This document shows positions 23,510 through 29,906 of a stretch of 33,877 nucleotides of DNA, piece after piece (the first letter of the stretch is position 1; every line of letters begins with the position of its first letter). A model generated the notes under the pieces. That model ran no database searches. It saw only the letters and a program-made list of their open reading frames with translations, and was not told the origin of the DNA. The position numbers and the translations under genes were made by a program. Source of the DNA: Vitreoscilla massiliensis (GTDB lineage Bacteria; Pseudomonadota; Gammaproteobacteria; Burkholderiales; Neisseriaceae); contig NZ_LN898220.1 of the NCBI RefSeq assembly GCF_001457815.1, positions 517,948 through 551,824 on the forward strand, written 5' to 3'.

Positions 23510-24679
23510 ATGAACTATTCCAACCTCAAAGACATCGACGTAGCCGGTAAAACCGTCCTCATCCGCGTTGACATGAACGTGCCATTGAACGATGGTGTGA
23601 TTACCGACGACACCCGCATCCGCGCTTCCTTGCCCAGCATTGAATACTGTTTAGAACGCGGCGCCGGTGTGATTTTGATGGTGCATTTGGGTCGCCCTAA
23701 AGAAGGCGTGTTGAAACCTGAAGACAATGTGTTGCCAATTGCCAAACGCTTGAGCGAATTGCTCGATCAAAACATCGAAATCGCCGACAACTGGCGCGAT
23801 GTCAAACCCACTCCGAAAGCCGGCCAAGTGGTGATGTTGCAAAACGTGCGCGTGAACGTGGGCGAGAAGAAAAATGACCCTGAATTGGGCCAAGCTTACG
23901 CCGCTTTGTGCGATGTGTTTGTGTTTGACGCCTTTGGTGCTGCGCACCGCGCCCAAGCCTCTACTCATGCGGTGGCACAATTTGCCCCTGTAGCGTGTGC
24001 AGGTTTGCTGTTGTCGGCCGAATTGGACGCTTTAAGCCAAGCGACCGAACACCCTAAACCACCAGTAGTCGCCATCGTTGGCGGCAGCAAGGTTTCTACC
24101 AAACTGACCATTTTGGAAAGCCTGAGCCAAAAAGTAGACCAATTAATCGTCGGTGGCGGCATCGCCAATACCTTCTTGATGGCCAAAGGCCACAATGTCG
24201 GCAAATCCTTGGTGGAAGCCGACTTGGTCGATGAAGCCAAAAAAATCATCGCCGCCATTGAAGCCAAAGGCGGCTCAGTGCCTTTGCCTACCGATGTGGT
24301 GGTGGCCACTTCATTCAGTACCGATGCACAAGCCATCATCAAAGACATCAGCGAAGTTGGCGACGACGACATGATTTTGGACATCGGCCCAGATTCACAA
24401 CAAGTATTGGCTGGCATCATCCAAGGTGCGGGCACAGTAGTATGGAATGGCCCAGTCGGTGTGTTTGAATTTGACCAATTCGCAGCGGGCAGCAAAGCCT
24501 TGGCCGAAGCCATTGCCCACAGCGATGCATTCTCAATTGCTGGCGGTGGCGACACCTTGGCAGCAATTGCCAAATTCGGCGTGACCGACCAAATCAGCTA
24601 CATCTCAACTGGTGGCGGCGCCTTCTTGGAATTCTTAGAAGGCAAAGAATTACCTGCGGTAGCTGTATTGCAAAAATAA
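23510..24679 (+). CDS. pgk: Phosphoglycerate kinase
   Basis: Pgk transfers phosphate between 1,3-bisphosphoglycerate and ADP in glycolysis and gluconeogenesis. The 389-residue product has the family start (VLIRVDMNVPLNDGVITDDTRI), the LMVHLGRPKEG substrate loop, FVFDAFGAAHRAQAST, the hinge region VAIVGGSKVSTKLTILESL, and the nucleotide-binding WNGPVGVFEFDQFAAGSKAL with GGGDTLAAI near the end. Codon choice is clean and strongly biased, as expected for a highly expressed gene. The Shine-Dalgarno is weak. A DUS hairpin ends the transcript. Unlike many genes here it contains no in-frame uptake word that I can see. Confidence 0.97.
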   Translation: MNYSNLKDIDVAGKTVLIRVDMNVPLNDGVITDDTRIRASLPSIEYCLERGAGVILMVHLGRPKEGVLKPEDNVLPIAKRLSELLDQNIEIADNWRDVKPTPKAGQVVMLQNVRVNVGEKKNDPELGQAYAALCDVFVFDAFGAAHRAQASTHAVAQFAPVACAGLLLSAELDALSQATEHPKPPVVAIVGGSKVSTKLTILESLSQKVDQLIVGGGIANTFLMAKGHNVGKSLVEADLVDEAKKIIAAIEAKGGSVPLPTDVVVATSFSTDAQAIIKDISEVGDDDMILDIGPDSQQVLAGIIQGAGTVVWNGPVGVFEFDQFAAGSKALAEAIAHSDAFSIAGGGDTLAAIAKFGVTDQISYISTGGGAFLEFLEGKELPAVAVLQK

Positions 24680-24693
24680 GCTTTTATACATCC

Positions 24694-24727
24694 AAGCGGC
24701 CTGTAAATGCTTACAGGCCGCTTTTTT
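24694..24727 (+). terminator. DUS-pair hairpin terminator after pgk
   Basis: AAGCGGCCTGTAA and TTACAGGCCGCTT pair around a four-base loop and are followed by a T run. It lies 15 bp past the pgk stop. Confidence 0.85.
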
Positions 24728-24819
24728 AATGGTCCCTGTCGTGTATAGCAAACACCTCACTGATAATGAGCAAGCGCCATTTGCTGCATGGCATCGCTTG
24801 AAGCCCCCAAACCATGTAC

Positions 24820-24848
24820 AAGCGGCCTGTAAACGTCTACAGGCCGCT
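24820..24848. repeat. Second DUS-pair hairpin in the pgk-cytochrome spacer
   Basis: AAGCGGCCTGTAAAC and TCTACAGGCCGCT pair with one mismatch. It follows the pgk terminator by about 90 bp with no gene between. A further partial word (GCGGCCTGT) stands alone at 24892-24900. Confidence 0.65.
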
Positions 24849-24910
24849 GTTTAATGTTTCTAAAACGATAGCCACCACCGCAGTGATGCATGCGGCCTGT
24901 CATCTCTAAA

Positions 24911-24943
24911 AAGCAAAAAAGAGCCGCAAACAACGCGGCTCAA
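24911..24943 (-). terminator. Rho-independent terminator of the tsdA-like gene (not a DUS pair)
   Basis: On the minus strand GAGCCGC, a seven-base loop and GCGGCTC are followed by a T run. It lies 28 bp past the stop of the gene ending at 24969. Confidence 0.8.
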
Positions 24944-24968
24944 ACTCAACTTCACTCACAGGTTCACA

Positions 24969-25865
24969 TCAATAACGCGCGTCTTTCGGCTTATTGCCCT
25001 CAGGCCAATCTTTCACTTTGCCAGCAAAATCGGGGCGCGGCTGATGGGTAAAGTATTCGGCAATGTCGACCGCATCTTGATCGCTTAACACGCCACCTTG
25101 TCCCCACGCACCGTTTTTTTGCACCGACATCGGCATATTGTCGCGCAAAAACGCCGCGGCTTTGTAAGTACGCGCCATGCCCGCGCCGATGTTAAACGAT
25201 TCCTCGCCCCACAGCGGTGGAAACACCACATTGCCACGCGCGTCTTTGCTTCCTTGCCCATTGTCGCCATGGCAGCTGACGCATTGCTGTGCGTACAGCA
25301 ATTTGCCGCGTTCCGGATTGGGCACCAAACTCTCGTCTATCTTGCCGCCGGCATCAAAATCGATTTTGGCCTTTTTGGGCAAACCTTCACTCAACCACGC
25401 CATGTACGCCAGCATCGCTTGCATCTCTTTGGAATTCACATCTAAAGGCTTGCCATTCATCGAGCGCTGAAAACAGCCATTGATGCGCATCGCCAAATCC
25501 ACCATCTTGCCGGCACGCGGCATTTTTTGTGGGTAAGTCAAATTCGCATTCACATACGGCGCGCCTTTTTGCTCTTTGCCATTGGCAATGTGGCAACTGT
25601 TGCAATTCATGCTCGCGCCAACATTGTTCGGCAACAAGCGCTTGGTTTCATTCAATAAGCGCCCACCATAACGTATCAATTCCTCGTTCGAATGTCCTTT
25701 GACATCGGCCACACTCGGCACTTGGTAATCGCTTTTCACCACTTCTTTGGCCACTTTCACCGCAAACTGCTGTGGTGTTGCCGCAGTCGGCGTTTCAGAA
25801 CAGGCGGCCAAGGCCAAACATACGGGTAAGATGCCGCGCACTAGGGCAAACAATGGGTGTTTCAT
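24969..25865 (-). CDS. tsdA: Diheme cytochrome c, TsdA-like thiosulfate dehydrogenase / tetrathionate reductase
   Basis: The 298-residue product has a lipobox (LALAAC, Cys22) and two heme sites, CNSCH at 88-92 and CVSCH at 195-199. Between them is RINGCFQRSMNGKPL (Cys131), then EMQAMLAYMAWLSEG. In TsdA enzymes a conserved Cys in this position is the unusual axial ligand of the active-site heme, together with the YP...R.G..VDLA.RINGC framework seen here. TsdA joins two thiosulfates to tetrathionate or does the reverse, in the periplasm. Being a lipoprotein, this form should be membrane-tethered. GGAG lies seven bases before the start, and the ATG overlaps the upstream triheme cytochrome stop by ATGA. 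Direction of catalysis in vivo is not readable. Confidence 0.8.
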   Translation of the reverse strand: MKHPLFALVRGILPVCLALAACSETPTAATPQQFAVKVAKEVVKSDYQVPSVADVKGHSNEELIRYGGRLLNETKRLLPNNVGASMNCNSCHIANGKEQKGAPYVNANLTYPQKMPRAGKMVDLAMRINGCFQRSMNGKPLDVNSKEMQAMLAYMAWLSEGLPKKAKIDFDAGGKIDESLVPNPERGKLLYAQQCVSCHGDNGQGSKDARGNVVFPPLWGEESFNIGAGMARTYKAAAFLRDNMPMSVQKNGAWGQGGVLSDQDAVDIAEYFTHQPRPDFAGKVKDWPEGNKPKDARY

Positions 25866-27199
25866 GGCTGTTCTCCCAGATAATTCGGTGATTTTTTCTC
25901 AAGAAAGCGACGGATTTCGGTCACGTCGGCGGTGTCTATATTGGGCGCCTTATTGCTCCAACCGCTGCGCACGAAATTCACCAGCTCTTTCACATCGTCA
26001 TCGCTCAAGTGTTTGAATGCCGGCATGGTCAGAGCCATCGCATCGTGCGGCGTGTGCGCCATGCGCCCCCCTTCTAAAGTGACTTGAATCACCGATTGGG
26101 CATTGTTGGCCACCACCGCACTGTTGCCATCCAAAGCAGGGAAGATGCGCGCCACGCCTTGACCGTCCATGCGGTGACAGACGGCGCAGTTTTCGGTGTA
26201 CAACAAGGCGCCGCGACTGATGTCGCTGCCATCGAGCAAGGCTAGGGTAGTGATGTCAGGTTGGGTGGCGCGCTGTACAGGCCGGCCTGTAACGGCAGGC
26301 AAGGCTTTCAAATACTTGGCCATGGCGTGTAAATCAGTCTCAGTCATGTGTTGGGTGCTGTGCTCGATGACATCAGCCATGGCACCAAAGGCGATGACTT
26401 TGTCAGTCCGTCCGCTTTGCAAGAATTGCACAATGTCTTGCTCACGCCATTCGCCCAAGCCATTGCCCTCGCCACGCAAACTCTTAGCGCGCCAACCATC
26501 GACCACCGCGCCGGATAAGAAACTGTCGTTATCGGCCATGCTCAAGGACAACTCTTGGTAAGCGATGCCGCGCGGGGTATGACATGCACCACAATGGCCG
26601 GGGCCTTCGACCAAATACGCGCCCAAATTGGTGGCATTGTCCCATTTTGGGTTGGCCTTAAACTCACGCGCCGGTGCAAACAGCGCTTGCCAATACGCCA
26701 CCGGCCAACGCATGCGCATGAACACTGGCATCGTCGCCGCTTGGTTGGCCTGCTTCACTGGTTTGACTTCGTGCATGAAATACGCATACATGGCGGCAAT
26801 ATCGGCATCGGGCATGATGGTGTAAGAAGGATAAGGCATGGCCGGATACAAAGGCGCGCCATCGCCGCGCACGCCGTGTTTGACCGCATTGTTAAATTGC
26901 GCCAAGCTGTAGCGGCCGATACCGGTTTCTTTATCTGGGGTAATGTTGGTGGAATAAATGGCGCCGACCGGCGTTTGCATCGCCAAACCACCGGCATAGG
27001 CTTGGCCACCGGGGACGCTGTGACAGGCAAAACAATCGGCACTTTGTGCCACATATTTGCCTCTGGCCAAAACATCTGCATTTTGTATGGACTGAGGCTG
27101 TACAGCTTGTGCCCGAGATGACATGATGGCCTTCGAGCCCCCATAAGCGGCGGCCACAGCAAGCATCAGACCACCCAATACCAAGTTGATTTTTTTCAT
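25862..27199 (-). CDS. Triheme cytochrome c, dehydrogenase cytochrome-subunit type
   Basis: The 445-residue product starts with a signal peptide or anchor (about 5-20) and holds three c-type heme sites: CFACH at 56-60, CGACH at 203-207 and CAVCH at 338-342. The arrangement, with GGLAMQTPVGAIYSTNITPDK after the first heme and YLVEGPGHCGACHTPRG at the second, is that of the cytochrome subunit of membrane alcohol/aldehyde/gluconate dehydrogenases, which passes electrons to or from ubiquinone. No matching dehydrogenase subunit is present; the coupled partner is the TsdA-like protein. I infer that it links TsdA to the quinone pool. The start at 27199 has AGGA about eight bases upstream; longer in-frame starts exist at 27217 and 27268. 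It is divergent from the ttrS-like gene. Confidence 0.8.
   Translation of the reverse strand: MKKINLVLGGLMLAVAAAYGGSKAIMSSRAQAVQPQSIQNADVLARGKYVAQSADCFACHSVPGGQAYAGGLAMQTPVGAIYSTNITPDKETGIGRYSLAQFNNAVKHGVRGDGAPLYPAMPYPSYTIMPDADIAAMYAYFMHEVKPVKQANQAATMPVFMRMRWPVAYWQALFAPAREFKANPKWDNATNLGAYLVEGPGHCGACHTPRGIAYQELSLSMADNDSFLSGAVVDGWRAKSLRGEGNGLGEWREQDIVQFLQSGRTDKVIAFGAMADVIEHSTQHMTETDLHAMAKYLKALPAVTGRPVQRATQPDITTLALLDGSDISRGALLYTENCAVCHRMDGQGVARIFPALDGNSAVVANNAQSVIQVTLEGGRMAHTPHDAMALTMPAFKHLSDDDVKELVNFVRSGWSNKAPNIDTADVTEIRRFLEKKSPNYLGEQP
26276..26291. repeat. Two DUS cores fused head to head inside a cytochrome gene
   Basis: TACAGGCCGGCCTGTA is a perfect 16-bp palindrome made of two overlapping uptake-word cores. 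It is within the triheme cytochrome coding sequence, between the second and third heme domains. Confidence 0.6.
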
Positions 27200-27236
27200 G
27201 GCTGTTTCCTTATTCATATGCACATATTCCCCACAT

Positions 27237-27267
27237 CTGGCGCCAGCGCCTATTGTGGAAAACCACA
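27237..27267. promoter_or_regulatory. Further palindromes in the ttrS / cytochrome divergent region
   Basis: CTGGCGCCAG (27237-27246) is a perfect 10-bp palindrome, and TGTGG-AAAA-CCACA (27254-27267) is an inverted repeat. CCACAT also occurs at 27231 and 27263. They are candidate binding sites for the TtrR-like regulator; this is inference from place and symmetry. Confidence 0.3.
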
Positions 27268-27281
27268 TACCTTCAGCACAC

Positions 27282-27295
27282 TTGACTTAAATCAA
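27282..27295. promoter_or_regulatory. FNR/ANR-type box
   Basis: TTGACTTAAATCAA matches the FNR consensus TTGAT-N4-ATCAA with one change (C for T), in a 16-bp near-palindrome. It lies 14 bp before the ttrS-like ATG and 82 bp from the triheme cytochrome start. Oxygen-dependent control is therefore likely: activation of the cytochrome operon or repression/steric control of the kinase gene. Confidence 0.6.
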
Positions 27296-27309
27296 GCAGA
27301 AAATCTTCC

Positions 27310-29007
27310 ATGAAATTTTGGCACATCATCAACATCTTCATTATCGTCTGCAGCCTGTGTTTTGCCCCAGTACAGGCCGCTACTTGGCTTATTGGCATCC
27401 AAGCGCCAAATGGCGCCAGCGCCACCCAAGAACAATGGCAAGCATGGGTGGATTGGCTGTCGGCGCAGATGCCCGACGATGATTTCAGCTTGGTGGCGCT
27501 GAATACCGCCGATTTTAAGAATTCCTTACACAGCCACAAATTGGATTTCGTCATCGCCCAACCGGTGCAATTGCTGTTATTGCCCAAGCAAATGCCCACC
27601 CATTGGTTGGCCAGTGTCGCCTCTACCCCTGCCCAAGGCATCAATGGTGCCGAAGTGGGCAGCGCGATTTGGGTGCGCCAAGACAGCCCGCTGCACACGC
27701 TCAAAGACTTGCATGGCAAGCGCGTGGCGGCGGTGTCGCCGCACACCTTTGGTGGTTACTTGGCCGCCATGCCCATTTTGCAAGCACATGGCGTGCATGA
27801 ATCCGACTTGCACATGCAGTTCAGCGAATACCCCATTGCCCGCACCTTAGAATGGTTACAGGCCGGCCGTGTCGATGCCGCCATCACGCCTTTGTGTTTG
27901 ATGGAACAATTGCAGCAAACCGGCCATATAGACCGCCGCCAATTTCGCCTATTAAGCCCAGCGATACACAGCAGCCATTGCCAAGGCCATGTTGAATTTG
28001 CCTCCAATTGGTTGCTGGCGGCGATGCCAGACACGCCTACCGCTCTGAGCAATGCCGTCGCCCGCGCCGTGTTGTCCGCCGACACGCCGGCTGATTTGCC
28101 GCAATGGCAAAGCCCACAATCGACCCACGCCATCGAACAAGTGTTGCTGCAAACCGGCCATCATCCCTACCAACAAAATCTGTGGCAAAGCCTGTGGTTT
28201 TACGGGCAAAAATACCGCTATTGGAGCATGACGTTTGTCGTGGTATTGCTCTTGTTATTGGGCAACCACGGCGTGGCGATTTATTTGGCCAAACGCCGCC
28301 AGCACCAATTGCAGCAGATGTATCACAAGCTGTTACAAACCGAGAAAATGATGTACCACTCAGACCGCATTCACACCTTGGGAGAAATGATGTCGGGCAT
28401 AGGGCATGAATTGAACCAACCGCTGACCGCCATCCAATACTATGCCGACGGCGTGCGCTTGAAACAGCAAGCAGGGCGTTTACAGGCCGATGATTTGCCC
28501 ACCGCCTTGCAACACATCAGCCAGCAAGTCGAGCACAGCCGCAGCATCATCCACAACATCCGTGCATGGGCAAAAATGCCGCCATCACAGCCGCACACAT
28601 CCTTATCTGTTGCAGCCATCTTGGCTGAGGTGCGGCAATTCATCGCTTGGCAACATCCAGATTTAGCCTTGCACATCAGCTGTGACAGCGCCCTCACCGT
28701 GCTGGCTGACGCCATACAGCTGCAACAAATCTTGGTCAACGCCATCTTAAACAGCCAACAAGCCGGCGCCAGCCACATCCACATGCAAGGCCTTACAGGC
28801 CGCTTAGTCTTACACGATAACGGCCCCGGCTTTACAGACGCGCAATTGGCGTTTCCCTTTGTGCCGTTTCGCACCAGCCGCAGCGATGGCTTGGGCATAG
28901 GCTTGGTGGTGTGTGCCCGCTTGGCGCGCAGCATGAACATGAATTTGACTTTGTCCAACCACGCCGATGGCGGCGCGGTGGTGACCTTAGAATGGCCAGC
29001 CACATGA
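27310..29007 (+). CDS. ttrS: TtrS-like sensor histidine kinase with PhnD-type periplasmic domain
   Basis: This 565-residue membrane kinase has a signal peptide (about 1-23). A periplasmic PhnD/TtrS-like binding domain follows (about 25-300), with LDFVIAQPVQLLLLP, LKDLHGKRVAAVSPHTFGGYLA and GRVDAAITPL. One membrane helix comes near 310-330, then a kinase core: H-box GIGHELNQPLTAIQYY with the phosphorylated His near 365, N-box QILVNAILNSQQAG near 478, and ATP loops LHDNGPGF and SDGLGIGLVV. Domain order equals that of TtrS, the tetrathionate sensor of Salmonella. The target genes in that system encode the molybdoenzyme TtrABC; here the divergent operon encodes a TsdA-like enzyme instead. The ligand is inferred. 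It overlaps the regulator gene by four bases. Four uptake words lie in frame. Confidence 0.82.
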   Translation: MKFWHIINIFIIVCSLCFAPVQAATWLIGIQAPNGASATQEQWQAWVDWLSAQMPDDDFSLVALNTADFKNSLHSHKLDFVIAQPVQLLLLPKQMPTHWLASVASTPAQGINGAEVGSAIWVRQDSPLHTLKDLHGKRVAAVSPHTFGGYLAAMPILQAHGVHESDLHMQFSEYPIARTLEWLQAGRVDAAITPLCLMEQLQQTGHIDRRQFRLLSPAIHSSHCQGHVEFASNWLLAAMPDTPTALSNAVARAVLSADTPADLPQWQSPQSTHAIEQVLLQTGHHPYQQNLWQSLWFYGQKYRYWSMTFVVVLLLLLGNHGVAIYLAKRRQHQLQQMYHKLLQTEKMMYHSDRIHTLGEMMSGIGHELNQPLTAIQYYADGVRLKQQAGRLQADDLPTALQHISQQVEHSRSIIHNIRAWAKMPPSQPHTSLSVAAILAEVRQFIAWQHPDLALHISCDSALTVLADAIQLQQILVNAILNSQQAGASHIHMQGLTGRLVLHDNGPGFTDAQLAFPFVPFRTSRSDGLGIGLVVCARLARSMNMNLTLSNHADGGAVVTLEWPAT

Positions 29008-29615
29008 ACATCCCTTATCACATTCACATCATCGACGACGATACCAGTGTGCGCAGCGCCTGCGGCTTTCTCATGGATGCCTTAGGTCATCCCCATCACA
29101 GTTGGGAGCATGGCGCGGCCTTTTTACAACAAGCGCCACTGCATCAGGCCGCGGTGGCCTTATTGGATTTGCGCATGCCTCTGCTGGATGGAGAACAAGT
29201 GTTGCAAGCCTTGCAAGCGCAACACAGCTGCATCGCCACCATTGTTTTGACCGGCCATGGCGATGTCGCCACCGCCGTGCGTTTGCTCAAACAAGGCGCG
29301 GTGGATTTTTTGTTAAAGCCAATACAGGCCGAGCCTTTGCAACAAGCCATAGCCAACGCGGGGCAGCAAGCGCTGAAACTGCAACAACTGCATCTATGGC
29401 GACAATGTGAACACAGCTTGAGTCCAAAAGAACAACACTTAATGGCTTTACTGGTACAAGGCATGACCAATAAAGACATGGCAGCGCAATTGTGCGTGTC
29501 CCAACGCACCATAGAAGTGCACCGCGCCAAGCTGATGCACAAACTCGGCTGCGAACATGTGGCACAATTGGTGCACATTTATTGGCAATTGCATCCGCAA
29601 GCCCAATTTAATTAA
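29004..29615 (+). CDS. ttrR: TtrR/FixJ-type response regulator
   Basis: The 203-residue product has a receiver domain (about 1-120) with the acidic pocket IIDDD at 9-13, the phosphoacceptor Asp55 in ALLDLRMP, Thr83 in VLTGHGD and Lys105 in FLLKP. A LuxR-type helix-turn-helix follows (about 137-195, LSPKEQHLMALLVQGMTNKD then QRTIEVHRAKLMHKLG). This is the FixJ/TtrR layout. The ATG at 29004 overlaps the kinase stop (ATGA), so the pair is co-translated. A variant DUS hairpin closes the operon. It most likely activates the divergent triheme cytochrome-tsdA operon. A DUS at 29323-29331 is read IQAEP. Confidence 0.88.
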   Translation: MNIPYHIHIIDDDTSVRSACGFLMDALGHPHHSWEHGAAFLQQAPLHQAAVALLDLRMPLLDGEQVLQALQAQHSCIATIVLTGHGDVATAVRLLKQGAVDFLLKPIQAEPLQQAIANAGQQALKLQQLHLWRQCEHSLSPKEQHLMALLVQGMTNKDMAAQLCVSQRTIEVHRAKLMHKLGCEHVAQLVHIYWQLHPQAQFN

Positions 29616-29650
29616 AAAAGCGTCCTGTAAAACTTACAGGACGCTTTTTT
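29614..29650 (+). terminator. Variant DUS-pair hairpin terminator (GCGTCC type) after ttrR
   Basis: AAAAAAGCGTCCTGTAA and TTACAGGACGCTTTTTT pair around a three-base centre. Both arms carry GCGTCC in place of GCGGCC. It overlaps the ttrR stop codon. Confidence 0.85.
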
Positions 29651-29771
29651 AATACTCTCTTCATCCAGCTTTGTGTTGATTCGGCTTTTGCCCCTAGCAT
29701 GCGGGTTCGCCAACAAGCACGATTTTTACTTCATTAAAAACAAGTTGTTGCAACATATTGTCAAATTGCGT

Positions 29772-29814
29772 TTTACCATGTTTAATAAAAACACTTTACT
29801 CTAAACATGGTAAA
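29772..29814. promoter_or_regulatory. Long perfect inverted repeat upstream of the autotransporter gene
   Basis: TTTACCATGTTTA (29772-29784) and TAAACATGGTAAA (29802-29814) are exact reverse complements of 13 bp, 17 bases apart, about 95-135 bp before the autotransporter ATG. The region 29651-29906 has no gene. The repeat is unrelated to the uptake word and could be a double operator or an RNA hairpin controlling surface-protein expression. Confidence 0.5.
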
Positions 29815-29906
29815 CAAAGGCAAATATGACACCCCTGCATTTGGTTTTTATGTGGCATCCACCGCATGCACAGATTGCTTAATCACCACCACTGAGGCTG
29901 ATCATC

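Noticed and set aside
24728..24968. A small gene between pgk and the tsdA-like gene
   Set aside because: The spacer holds only DUS words and the minus-strand terminator; no open frame with a ribosome-binding site is seen.
27310..29615. A complete classical tetrathionate reductase locus (ttrABC)
   Set aside because: No molybdopterin subunit, iron-sulfur subunit or NrfD-like membrane subunit is present; only the two-component genes resemble Ttr.
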